Shown here one piece after another: positions 16,207-24,564 of a DNA stretch of 35,427 nt (its first letter is position 1; the number at the start of each line of letters is the position of its first letter). The position numbers were made by a program, and so were the translations under genes. Source of the stretch: Nitrosomonas supralitoralis (GTDB taxonomy: Bacteria > Pseudomonadota > Gammaproteobacteria > Burkholderiales > Nitrosomonadaceae); assembly GCF_003011925.2 (NCBI RefSeq), contig NZ_PXXU01000038.1, positions 1 to 35,427 on the forward strand, written 5' to 3'. The notes beneath the pieces are model-generated. The model was given only the letters and a program-made list of their open reading frames with translations. It made no database searches and was not told the DNA's origin.

Positions 16207-17352
16207 ATGGCTACTGTTAGCACTCCAAAAATTATCATTGTTTTGATACTGATTACAATTGCTGCTGCCTATTGGTATGGTAGCGATACAAAAGAATCCT
16301 TAGCGAGCAAATATAAAACCCGCGCTGTTGAGCGCGGCGATATTATGCAAACCATCTCCGCCAATGGCACGCTTACTCCTGTCGTTCTTGTTAATGTGGG
16401 TACGCAGGTTTCCGGCACGGTGGCTAAATTGTATGCGGATTTTAATGATCAGGTAGAAACCGGACAAATTCTGGCTGAACTGGATCCCGTCATATTACGC
16501 GCTCAGTTGCGGCAGTCCAAAGCAAATCTTCTTAATGCACAGGTCGCGTTAAGAATTACCGAGAACAAATTAAAACGCCAACAAATATTGAAAGAAAAAG
16601 AATTTGTTTCAACTGAAGCATTAGAAATCATTGCACAGGAAACCGAAGCCGCACGCGCGCAACTGGCAATCAACCAGGCTCAGGTTGAGCGCGATCAGGC
16701 CAATCTCAACTACAGCGTGATTCGCTCACCGATATCAGGCGTCGTTATCGCACGGGATGTCGACATTGGCCAAACTGTAGCCGCCAATTTTCAAACGCCG
16801 ATTTTATTCCAAATCGCCAAAGACTTGCGGCAAATGCAAATTAACATCAGTGTTGCCGAAGCCGATATCGGGCAGTTGCATATCGGCCAGTTGATAAATT
16901 TCACTGTCGATGCCTATCAGCAACGAAAATTTTCCGGTACAGTCAAGCAAGTGCGGCTCAATCCAACCATTCAGGAAAACGTCGTCACTTATAACGTCGT
17001 GGCTATGGTTGAAAATGATGATGGCGCGCTGTTACCTGGAATGACTGCCAACATTCATTTTGTCGTAAAACAGCGAAACGACGTGCTGCGCGTCCCCAAT
17101 GCAGCTTTAAGATTTCAACCCAAAGACACGGAATCCGGTGAAAGCGGAAAAATGACCAAATCGCCGCAACAGCCGACGGTATATCTACTTACGGCAAACC
17201 GCCCTGCTCCAGTTACCGTCGCCACTGGAATTACGGATGGCAATTTCACTGAAATTAGCGGCGACGAAATTAAAGCCGGAGATAAGGTGATCCTCAGTGA
17301 AGTAGCCGATAAAAAAGAATCTGAAAGCAAGTTCAAATTAAGAGTCTTTTGA
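16207..17352 (+). CDS. macA: MacA-like periplasmic adaptor of an ABC exporter
   Basis: This 381-aa HlyD/RND-type membrane fusion protein has an N-terminal anchor (about residues 8-25) and then a lipoyl half (GTQVSGTVAKLYADFNDQVE). A coiled-coil hairpin (about 95-165, rich in Ala, Gln and Glu) follows, then the second lipoyl half (SPISGVVIARDVDIGQTVAA) and beta-barrel and membrane-proximal domains. It should bridge the inner-membrane MacB-type transporter encoded next to an outer-membrane TolC channel, which is not in this window. The stop codon overlaps the ATPase start (TGATG), so translation is probably coupled. No clear ribosome-binding site is seen. The cargo (macrolide, siderophore, peptide or lipoprotein) cannot be inferred. 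Confidence 0.93.
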   Translation: MATVSTPKIIIVLILITIAAAYWYGSDTKESLASKYKTRAVERGDIMQTISANGTLTPVVLVNVGTQVSGTVAKLYADFNDQVETGQILAELDPVILRAQLRQSKANLLNAQVALRITENKLKRQQILKEKEFVSTEALEIIAQETEAARAQLAINQAQVERDQANLNYSVIRSPISGVVIARDVDIGQTVAANFQTPILFQIAKDLRQMQINISVAEADIGQLHIGQLINFTVDAYQQRKFSGTVKQVRLNPTIQENVVTYNVVAMVENDDGALLPGMTANIHFVVKQRNDVLRVPNAALRFQPKDTESGESGKMTKSPQQPTVYLLTANRPAPVTVATGITDGNFTEISGDEIKAGDKVILSEVADKKESESKFKLRVF

Positions 17353-18110
17353 TGTCTTCGATTCCGACCACGCATTCTGCCCAGTCTCTTATTCATTTAG
17401 AACAGCTTTGCAAAAGCTACAGTTTGCAGGATGCCCATGGTCAAATCATCACAACTCATGTTTTATACAATATCAATTTAACCATTCATCAAGGTGAATT
17501 TGTCGCCATTATGGGGCATTCGGGGTCGGGTAAATCCACTCTGATGAACATACTCGGCTGTCTGGATACGCCGACCAGCGGCTCATACTGGTTATCCGGC
17601 CGGAACGTTGCAGCACTTTCCAGTAATGAATTGGCGCAAATTCGTAATCAAAGTATCGGTTTTGTATTTCAGGGATTCAATTTGCTCAAACGCATGACAG
17701 CTCTAGATAATGTGGCGACACCGTTGCTCTACGCCGGCATCAGTCGCTCCAGGAGTCGCCAGCAAGCATTGGAATTCCTGCGCCATACCGGCCTGGAAGA
17801 TTATGCCATGCATCAACCCAACCAGCTTTCCGGCGGTCAGCAACAACGGGTCGCAATCAGTCGCGCTTTGATCAATCATCCCTCGCTGATTTTAGCTGAC
17901 GAACCGACCGGCAATCTGGACACACAAACCAGCAATGATATTATGCAGTTATTTGAGCAGCTTAACCGAGATCAGGGGATCACCATCGTGTTGGTCACGC
18001 ACGAAGATGATGTTGCGGCTTACGCGAGACGTTTAATCCACTTGAAGGATGGGCACGTGACCATTGACAAAAACAATACCGAAGCAACAGCCTTGCATGA
18101 GACTTGTTAA
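17352..18110 (+). CDS. MacB-type ABC exporter, ATP-binding subunit
   Basis: The product is a 252-aa ABC ATPase with Walker A GHSGSGKST (55-63), Q-loop Gln107, signature LSGGQQQR (159-166), Walker B LILADEP (179-185) and switch His217. It belongs to the LolD/MacB/FtsE class. Here it is a separate protein, while E. coli MacB fuses ATPase and permease. ATG at 17352 shares its A with the TGA of the upstream adaptor; a TTG one codon earlier is a poorer start. The permease gene begins 3 bp after its stop, so adaptor, ATPase and permease form one operon. It powers export by ATP hydrolysis on the cytoplasmic side. Confidence 0.95.
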   Translation: MSSIPTTHSAQSLIHLEQLCKSYSLQDAHGQIITTHVLYNINLTIHQGEFVAIMGHSGSGKSTLMNILGCLDTPTSGSYWLSGRNVAALSSNELAQIRNQSIGFVFQGFNLLKRMTALDNVATPLLYAGISRSRSRQQALEFLRHTGLEDYAMHQPNQLSGGQQQRVAISRALINHPSLILADEPTGNLDTQTSNDIMQLFEQLNRDQGITIVLVTHEDDVAAYARRLIHLKDGHVTIDKNNTEATALHETC

Positions 18111-18113
18111 TTT

Positions 18114-19337
18114 ATGAATCTATCGGCGATATTTGGCGAGGCATTGCGTGCCTTACGGCAAAACCGTCTGCGCACAGGGCTAACCATGCTGGGCATGATC
18201 ATAGGCGTAGCCGCTGTCGTGCTCATGTTATCGATTGGTCAGGGCGCGCGCACTAAAATCAATGAAACCATCGCCTCGATGGGCAGCAACCTGCTGCTCG
18301 TAGTGCCTGGCGCCACGTCTTCCGGCGGCTTCAGTTTTGGCAGCGGCAGCGTCAGAACTTTGACCATCAATGATGCGAATGCCATTGCGGAACTCACATC
18401 AGTCCGGTCAACTGCGCCAGTGACGAGCGGAACGGTGCAACTCAATTACGCCGCCAAGAACTGGAGCACCCTCATTACCGGTACCACACCGGAGTATTTT
18501 GATGTCGGTAACTGGACCATGGAATCCGGAACCGCATTTACCGAATCCGAGGTGCGGTCGGCTGCGCGGGTCGTTGTTTTGGGATCGATCACGGCAAAAA
18601 GCCTGTTCGGTGATGAAGAGCCGGTGGGAAAAACCGTACGCATCACCAACCGCCCGTTTCTGGTTGTCGGTGTGTTAATGGCCAAAGGTCAAAGCCTCAC
18701 TGGCCGGGATCAGGACGATAACGTTTTCGTACCCATCTCCACCAGTGAACGGCAAATCACCGGCAATCAGTTTCCCGGATCTATCCGTTATATGCTGGTA
18801 CAAGGCGCATCAGCAGAAGAAATGGATCTCGCCGAAATTGAAATTACACAATTACTGCGTCAGCGCCACCGCATCCCAAATGGCAAGGATAATGACTTCA
18901 CGGTTCGCAATCTAACCGCCATCGCCGATGTCGCAACCGATGCCGCCAAGATCATGTCCATTGTGCTCGGCGCAATCGCGTCGGTTTCTTTATTGGTCGG
19001 CGGAATCGGCATCATGAACATTATGCTGGTATCCGTGACAGAGCGCACCCGCGAAATCGGCATTCGCATGGCGATTGGCGCCAATCAACGCGCAATTCTT
19101 ACGCAATTTTTATTGGAAGCGATGATGATTTGCATCATGGGCGGTTTAATCGGCTTGCTAATAGGTATTGGCGGCGCCTGGCTGGTCAGTCAGGTTGCCG
19201 ATATGTTGATTGTTATTACTCTGGGCATGATTGGTTTGGCGTTTCTATTTTCTTCTGCAGTCGGCATCTTCTTCGGCTTTTATCCCGCGCGAAAAGCGGC
19301 ATCACTTAAACCCGTCGATGCGCTTCGATACGAATAA
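18114..19337 (+). CDS. MacB-type ABC exporter, permease subunit
   Basis: This 407-aa permease has the MacB/FtsX layout. One N-terminal membrane helix (about 21-43, LTMLGMIIGVAAVVLML) is followed by a large periplasmic domain (about 45-275). Three C-terminal helices (about 275-400) include GGIGIMNIMLVSVTERTREI, and the end is ARKAASLKPVDALRYE. All are classic for the MacB_PCD plus FtsX pair. The TGA-to-ATG distance to the ATPase is 3 bp. Together with the MacA-like adaptor it would form a tripartite, mechanotransmission-type exporter moving a substrate from the periplasm to the outside. The substrate is unknown. Confidence 0.95.
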   Translation: MNLSAIFGEALRALRQNRLRTGLTMLGMIIGVAAVVLMLSIGQGARTKINETIASMGSNLLLVVPGATSSGGFSFGSGSVRTLTINDANAIAELTSVRSTAPVTSGTVQLNYAAKNWSTLITGTTPEYFDVGNWTMESGTAFTESEVRSAARVVVLGSITAKSLFGDEEPVGKTVRITNRPFLVVGVLMAKGQSLTGRDQDDNVFVPISTSERQITGNQFPGSIRYMLVQGASAEEMDLAEIEITQLLRQRHRIPNGKDNDFTVRNLTAIADVATDAAKIMSIVLGAIASVSLLVGGIGIMNIMLVSVTERTREIGIRMAIGANQRAILTQFLLEAMMICIMGGLIGLLIGIGGAWLVSQVADMLIVITLGMIGLAFLFSSAVGIFFGFYPARKAASLKPVDALRYE

Positions 19338-19422
19338 ATTGCTGGTATAACGATTCGCTTCTCACCGATAGGAACATCGGCATGACAGGTAATGTTATGA
19401 TCCTGATTATCATGATATTTAT

Positions 19423-19452
19423 TTGACATAGACAGATCGAAACCATTATTTA
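19423..19452 (+). promoter_or_regulatory. Probable sigma70 promoter for the small lipoprotein gene
   Basis: A perfect -35 TTGACA (19423-19428) is followed after 17-18 bp by TTATTTA (19446-19452) as a weaker -10. The leader to the lipoprotein ATG (19566) would be about 105 nt. A second TATAGT-like box near 19501 lacks a good -35. Confidence 0.4.
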
Positions 19453-19565
19453 ATTCAATTTATTAACAGTTTTCCAGAGTAGAATCGCGCGTATCATGCT
19501 ATAGTCTTGCTGTGACAAGTTCACAAATCTAGCAATTATTAATTTATTAAGAGAGTATTAACTGA

Positions 19566-19724
19566 ATGAAACTTCTAAAATTTTTTGTAGCAACAATATT
19601 TGCATTGGCACTGATAGCTTGCGGTGGTAAACCTACGGTTCCAGAAAGCGCGAAGTCTGAAGGTTACGGCACAACACATGAAGGCAAGCCGGCTGAAGGT
19701 CGCAATGAGCTTCCAGCTGATTAA
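19566..19724 (+). CDS. Small lipoprotein, 52 aa
   Basis: A 52-codon frame starts with a lipoprotein signal MKLLKFFVATIFALALIAC. The lipobox is LIAC and the lipidated residue is Cys19. The mature part is only 33 residues of hydrophilic sequence (GGKPTVPESAKSEGYGTTHE and on to ELPAD), without further cysteines. GAGAG lies about 10 nt upstream. Residue +2 after Cys is Gly rather than Asp, which predicts transfer to the outer membrane by Lol. It resembles the many tiny entericidin- or LptM-like lipoproteins, but I cannot place it in a family. It stands alone between the exporter operon and a convergent MFS gene. Confidence 0.7.
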   Translation: MKLLKFFVATIFALALIACGGKPTVPESAKSEGYGTTHEGKPAEGRNELPAD

Positions 19725-19785
19725 ATTAGTCACTTTAAAAAGCATTATCGACATTGATTATTGTTCAATGTGATTTAATTGACTT

Positions 19786-19818
19786 AAAAACTGTAGGATC
19801 AATTCGTTGTTCCTACAG
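19786..19818 (-). terminator. Rho-independent terminator for the MFS gene
   Basis: A perfect 8-bp stem, CTGTAGGA (19791-19798) with TCCTACAG (19811-19818), encloses a 12-nt loop. On the minus strand it is followed by TTTTTAAG. It sits about 100 bp after the stop codon of the minus-strand MFS gene. On the plus strand the stem is followed by only CCTTT, so it may act weakly for the lipoprotein gene too. Confidence 0.7.
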
Positions 19819-19914
19819 CCTTTAAAAAAACCAGTCGAAAGAATAACGAATCTAGTTTTTCTCAGCGTTAATCCAGCCTTCTCTGGAACACATACCGCCA
19901 ACTTTCACATCAGG

Positions 19915-21243
19915 TCATCTTGAGTAGATCCCGGAAGCTTTATCTATTTGCAGATAAGCTAATTTACGCCCTCTTGACTCATTCACCGTTGCCAGCAGCA
20001 TCAAACCCACGATAAAGAACACCAAGGTACTGAGTAACGCAATGCGGTGATCTCCTTCGAAGATATAGACCATGCCGCCATACGTAAGCGGACCAATGAT
20101 CGCCGATAATTTTGTTGCCAAGCCCCACAGTCCGAAAAATTCCCCTTGCCGTCCGGCTGGTGTGAACTGTCCAACCAAGGCTCGCCCTGCTGATTGTGCA
20201 CCGCCGAGCGCAGTACCGATCAAATTGGCCGCGACCCAGAATAACCACTCATCGGTGGCAAAATAAGCGCAGACAATCGCCGCAATCCAGATCAACAATG
20301 TGATGGCAATGCATCGACTTGAACCGATGCGATCCTGCAAGTGGCCGAACAAAAAGGCACCGATGGCAGCCGTCACATTGACCACCATAATCAATATAAT
20401 AGTGTCTTGCGTCTTGAACCCCATCACTTCCTGTGCGTACACCGCCGCTAACACAATAACAATGTATATGCCGGCATAGTAAACCGTCAATGACAGCAAA
20501 AAACGGAATAAATCAGTATGTAAGCGTGCGTGGCGCAAGGTATCGCCTAAACGCCTGAATCCTGCACGGATCAAATGTGTGCTATCAAAAGATTCGGATA
20601 CGTCCACCCGCTCGCGCAACCAGAACAAGGTGGGCAATGCCGCAATGCCAAATAATAGTGCGACAATTAAATTGGTGACCGGAACATATTCCGCAGCTTC
20701 CAATCCTTGCTTCTCCGCATACGTCACATAGGCCAAACACAGCGCCAATGACAGCAGGCCGCCGAAATAACCCAACGCCCAGCCATAGCCCGAAAGCCGC
20801 CCCATCGTTTGCGGCGTGCTGATTTCCGGTAGAAATGCCGCAATCAGATTTTCACCGCTGGCAAACATGAAAGTCGCCAGAATCACCAGTACCACGGCCA
20901 AAGTGACATCACCGGGGCCGGCAAAATACAATAACGCGGTAAACACGACACAACCGATCGTCGTAACCGTCAAAAACCGCTTCTTGGCACCGGAATAATC
21001 TGCGATCGCTCCTACGACCGGCGCGCTCAGCAGTACCAGCATATTGGCAGCCGCCATGGTAATCGACCAAAGCAGTGTCGCGTCTCCGCTTCCGCGCTCT
21101 GCAGCGATAACGCCGACAAAGTAGGCATTGAAAATGGCAGTCAGAATAACTGTGGTATAGCCTGAATTGGCAAAATCGTACATGCACCACGCAAAAAGCT
21201 CACGCCGCGTGGCTGGATCGAAATTATTCGGATTCAAGGCCAT
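19915..21243 (-). CDS. MFS transporter, UMF1 / Atg22-like family
   Basis: This 442-aa protein has about 12 membrane helices. Its N-terminus FAWCMYDFANSGYTTVILTA is the signature start of the UMF1 (Atg22-like) branch of the major facilitator superfamily. Another typical segment is ADYSGAKKRFLTVTT between helices 2 and 3. The yeast relative exports amino acids from the vacuole, while bacterial members are mostly uncharacterised. The inner-membrane location is clear, but the substrate is not. It is 34 bp downstream of fumC and probably co-transcribed. A terminator lies behind it. Confidence 0.9.
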   Translation of the reverse strand: MALNPNNFDPATRRELFAWCMYDFANSGYTTVILTAIFNAYFVGVIAAERGSGDATLLWSITMAAANMLVLLSAPVVGAIADYSGAKKRFLTVTTIGCVVFTALLYFAGPGDVTLAVVLVILATFMFASGENLIAAFLPEISTPQTMGRLSGYGWALGYFGGLLSLALCLAYVTYAEKQGLEAAEYVPVTNLIVALLFGIAALPTLFWLRERVDVSESFDSTHLIRAGFRRLGDTLRHARLHTDLFRFLLSLTVYYAGIYIVIVLAAVYAQEVMGFKTQDTIILIMVVNVTAAIGAFLFGHLQDRIGSSRCIAITLLIWIAAIVCAYFATDEWLFWVAANLIGTALGGAQSAGRALVGQFTPAGRQGEFFGLWGLATKLSAIIGPLTYGGMVYIFEGDHRIALLSTLVFFIVGLMLLATVNESRGRKLAYLQIDKASGIYSR

Positions 21244-21277
21244 AGTAAAAGAGAATCAGTAAAAAGATGCAACTGCC

Positions 21278-22663
21278 TTATTTGCCTGTCATTGTTTCCG
21301 GCACCACCCAAGTATCGAATTGTTCCGCCGTCACATAACCGGTAGCAATCGCAGCAGCCTTCAGGGTGGTACCTTCACGATGTGCTTTTTTTGCAATCTC
21401 TGCGGCCTTGTCGTAGCCGATATGCGGATTCAACGCGGTCACCAGCATCAACGAGTTATGCATCAGCATATCGATGCGTTCCAGATTGGCTTCGATACCG
21501 ACTGCACAATGATCATTGAAGCTGATCATTGCATCCGCCAGTAATCGCACGCTCTGCAGGAAATTATGAATGATCAGCGGCTTCATCACATTCAATTCAA
21601 AATTACCCATCGCACCGCCCATGTTGACTGCGACATCATTTCCCATCACCTGGCAGCACACCATCGTCATAGCTTCCGATTGAGTCGGATTGACTTTTCC
21701 CGGCATGATGGAACTTCCGGGTTCGTTCTCAGGGATGCGCAATTCGCCGATGCCGCAGCGTGGCCCGGAAGCCAGCCAGCGGATATCATTGGCAATTTTC
21801 ATCAATGAGGCGGCAAGTGTCTTCAATGCGCCATGTGCATGCACCAATGCATCGTTGCTGGCCAAAGCTTCAAATTTATTGGGCGCGGTAATGAAAGCAA
21901 GGCTGGTCAAACGGGATAATTCAGCAGCGACTCGTTCGGCAAATTCCGGATGCGCGTTGAGCCCCGTGCCTACAGCTGTTCCACCCAGCGCCAGTTCACA
22001 TAAATGCACCAGCGATGCATGCACATGTTTCAAATTATGATCCAATTGCGCAACATAGCCGGAAAATTCCTGCCCCAGTGTCAGCGGCGTCGCATCTTGC
22101 AAGTGCGTGCGGCCGACTTTAACAATACAGCTGAAGGCTTGTGCTTTGTTTGCGAGGGTTTTACGCAGCACCTCGATCGCGGGAATCAGATGATGGCGTA
22201 ATTCCCGCATCGCAGCCACATGCATCGCGGTCGGGAACACATCGTTGGACGATTGGCCTTTATTGACATCATCATTCGGATGCACGATCCGTTTGTCACC
22301 GCGCCCGCCGCCGAGAATTTCCGAAGCCCGGTTCGCCAGCACCTCGTTGATGTTCATGTTGGTCTGCGTGCCGGAGCCGGTCTGCCACACCACCAGCGGA
22401 AACTGATCGTCGAAATGACCCGCGATTACCTCGTCGGCAGCCTCAATGATCGCCGCAGCGCTGGCGGCATCGAGCAAACCCAGATCGTGATTGACCTTGG
22501 CGGCAGCGCGCTTGACCCTGGCTAATGCATGAATCAGCGCCACCGGCATGCGCTCGCCGGAAATCTTGAAATTTTGCAATGAGCGCTGCGTTTGCGCGCC
22601 CCACAGCGCTTCTGCGGGCACTTCGACCACGCCCATGGTGTCGCGTTCTTCACGGGTTTTCAT
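21278..22663 (-). CDS. fumC: Fumarate hydratase, class II
   Basis: This 461-aa homotetrameric, iron-independent fumarase converts fumarate to L-malate in the TCA cycle. The superfamily signature [11 protein letters not shown] (316-326), which carries the mobile catalytic serine loop, is intact. So are [13 protein letters not shown] (96-108) and [17 protein letters not shown], which carries the catalytic His188. Length matches E. coli FumC (467 aa). GAGGTG lies 7 nt before the ATG. The UMF1 transporter gene lies downstream at 34 bp, and an unknown membrane-anchored gene lies 39 bp upstream on the same strand. Confidence 0.97.
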   Translation of the reverse strand: MKTREERDTMGVVEVPAEALWGAQTQRSLQNFKISGERMPVALIHALARVKRAAAKVNHDLGLLDAASAAAIIEAADEVIAGHFDDQFPLVVWQTGSGTQTNMNINEVLANRASEILGGGRGDKRIVHPNDDVNKGQSSNDVFPTAMHVAAMRELRHHLIPAIEVLRKTLANKAQAFSCIVKVGRTHLQDATPLTLGQEFSGYVAQLDHNLKHVHASLVHLCELALGGTAVGTGLNAHPEFAERVAAELSRLTSLAFITAPNKFEALASNDALVHAHGALKTLAASLMKIANDIRWLASGPRCGIGELRIPENEPGSSIMPGKVNPTQSEAMTMVCCQVMGNDVAVNMGGAMGNFELNVMKPLIIHNFLQSVRLLADAMISFNDHCAVGIEANLERIDMLMHNSLMLVTALNPHIGYDKAAEIAKKAHREGTTLKAAAIATGYVTAEQFDTWVVPETMTGK

Positions 22664-22702
22664 GGGTATTCACCTCGCCAAAACTAATTGTGGAATGCGT
22701 TG

Positions 22703-23272
22703 TTAGGCCACATTTTTCAATGATGGAAAAATTAATCTTGCGTTATCGAGTCTAACCGAACTTGATAATACATCTACATCTGTAATTGCACCATTAATGC
22801 GTATATGCGTTTTTTCAGGGAGCACGGCGAGTTCGCGATAATCATCAAGCTTGACGCTGCACCACACGTATAATGGAAGCGAATATTCTGCATCTGGCTC
22901 CGGCATTGATCTGAGTTGTAGTCGCACTAAGCTGTCTTGTTGCTTGGCACTGGAAAATTCTGTATCCCATTCAATCCGTTGCCCTATATATCGTTGAGCA
23001 ATAGCCTCTCGCTGAAGCGGCGGTGCTGACTCAATAGAAGTTTGAATCTCATTGTGAGTTACAGGTGAAATTCGCTCCATGGCAATTGGAACACTAACCG
23101 GTATTTCCTGAGGTATAACCCTGAAAGAACGAGGTTGTTCAATCTGAGTTAATGGCAAGCCTTGGGACTTTCTCTGACCGAAATTTCGAATCCAAAATAT
23201 TAATGCTCCCAAGACAGGAACTCCAACTCCCGAGAATATCCACTCTTTATTATTGATCACCAATTCAATCAT
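22703..23272 (-). CDS. Membrane-anchored protein of unknown function, 189 aa
   Basis: The gene encodes an N-terminal anchor (residues about 10-28 of MIELVINNKEWIFSGVGVPV and following) with a basic flank (RNFGQRKSQ). A linker follows, and then a cytoplasmic C-terminal domain of about 100 aa with alternating strands (RIEWDTEFSSAKQ; VWCSVKLDDY; THIRINGAITDVD; SVRLDNARLIF). The N-terminal NKEWIFSGVGV start is a pattern I know from various bacterial accessory proteins, and the C-terminal part may be an OB-like barrel. This is pattern reading, not a family match. AGGAG lies 6 nt upstream. It sits between nrdB and fumC, 92 bp from nrdB. Confidence 0.75.
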   Translation of the reverse strand: MIELVINNKEWIFSGVGVPVLGALIFWIRNFGQRKSQGLPLTQIEQPRSFRVIPQEIPVSVPIAMERISPVTHNEIQTSIESAPPLQREAIAQRYIGQRIEWDTEFSSAKQQDSLVRLQLRSMPEPDAEYSLPLYVWCSVKLDDYRELAVLPEKTHIRINGAITDVDVLSSSVRLDNARLIFPSLKNVA

Positions 23273-23364
23273 CTACTTCTCCTCTCAACGTAACGATATG
23301 ACACCCAACGTAATACATACGACAAAAAATGTCGCATAAACGATTGGATCGGCTGCTGCGCTAA

Positions 23365-24534
23365 TCAATCCCAACTCAACGCACCACCCGTTTGATACTC
23401 GGTCACGCGCGTTTCAAAGAAATTCTTTTCTTTTTTCAGATCCATCATTTCCGACATCCATGGGAACGGATTATTGGCATTCGGATACAGCGCGTCCAGA
23501 CCGATCTGCTGGCAGCGGCGGTTGGCGATGTAGCGCAGATATTCCTTGAACATCGGCGCATTCATGCCCAATACGCCACGCGGCATGGTGTCTTCCGCAT
23601 AACGGTATTCCAAGGCTACGGCCTTTTGCATTAATGCGGCAATTTCTTCGCGGAATGCTTTGGTCCACAGATGCGGGTTCTCCATTTTGATCTGGTTGAT
23701 CACATCAATGCCAAAGTTACAGTGCATCGATTCATCGCGCAAAATGTATTGATACTGCTCGGCCGAACCGGTCATTTTATTTTGCCGACCGAGCGCCAGA
23801 ATCTGCGTAAAGCCCACATAAAAGAACAGACCTTCCATGATGCAGGCAAACACAATCAGGCTTCTGAGCAACTGTTGATCCGTTTCCAACGTGCCGGTCT
23901 TAAAGTGTGGATTCGTCAGCGTGTCGATAAACGGAATCAGAAACTCGTCTTTGTCGCGAATCGAGGATACTTCATGATAAGCATTAAAGATTTCACCTTC
24001 ATCCAAGCCCAGTGATTCAACGATGTATTGATACGCGTGGGTGTGAATGGCTTCTTCGAATGCCTGACGCAGCAAATATTGGCGACACTCGGGATTGGTG
24101 ATGTGGCGGTACGTCCCCAGCACGATATTGTTCGCCGCCAACGAATCCGCGGTAACAAAGAAACCCAGGTTACGCTTGACCAGGCGGCGTTCGTCTTCGG
24201 TCAGGCCGTTGGGATCTCTCCATAACGCAATATCCCGGCTCATATTGATTTCTTGCGGCATCCAGTGATTCGCGCAGGCTCCGAGATATTTATCCCAGGC
24301 CCATTTGTATTTGAATGGCACCAGTTGATTCACGTCCGCATTGCAATTAATGATTTGCTTGTCTTCAACCGAGATGCGGCGGTTGGCGCTGCCAGCAATG
24401 GCTTGTTCACCCGTGACATCACTTGCTGCCGCAGCGACAGCGCGAGGTTCCTGGAACAGTGCTTGCGGTTGCGCATCCAAGCCTGAGATAGATGGCATTG
24501 CAGCTTTAATTGATTCGTCTTCAAATGTCAGCAT
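23365..24534 (-). CDS. nrdB: Class Ia ribonucleotide reductase, radical-bearing beta subunit
   Basis: This 389-aa protein keeps all di-iron ligands and the radical tyrosine of class Ia enzymes: Asp130 (TADS), Glu161 and His164 with Tyr168 four residues later (EAIHTHAY), Glu234 (IMEG), and Glu268 and His271 (DESMH). It generates and stores the tyrosyl radical used by NrdA to reduce ribonucleotides to deoxyribonucleotides. The C-terminus (TGGALSWD) matches the tail that docks into NrdA. An N-terminal extension of about 60 residues is poorly conserved in character. A run GAAAAAGGAG precedes the ATG. It follows nrdA by 30 bp and is clearly in one operon with it. Confidence 0.97.
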   Translation of the reverse strand: MLTFEDESIKAAMPSISGLDAQPQALFQEPRAVAAAASDVTGEQAIAGSANRRISVEDKQIINCNADVNQLVPFKYKWAWDKYLGACANHWMPQEINMSRDIALWRDPNGLTEDERRLVKRNLGFFVTADSLAANNIVLGTYRHITNPECRQYLLRQAFEEAIHTHAYQYIVESLGLDEGEIFNAYHEVSSIRDKDEFLIPFIDTLTNPHFKTGTLETDQQLLRSLIVFACIMEGLFFYVGFTQILALGRQNKMTGSAEQYQYILRDESMHCNFGIDVINQIKMENPHLWTKAFREEIAALMQKAVALEYRYAEDTMPRGVLGMNAPMFKEYLRYIANRRCQQIGLDALYPNANNPFPWMSEMMDLKKEKNFFETRVTEYQTGGALSWD

Positions 24535-24564
24535 AATGGGCTCCTTTTTCCTGATGTTTTTCGA

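Noticed and set aside
23300..23340. CGACA-A5-TGTCG hairpin after the unknown membrane-anchored gene's start region
   Set aside because: The 5-bp stem has an A-rich loop, no T-run and lies upstream of that gene, so it is not a supported terminator.
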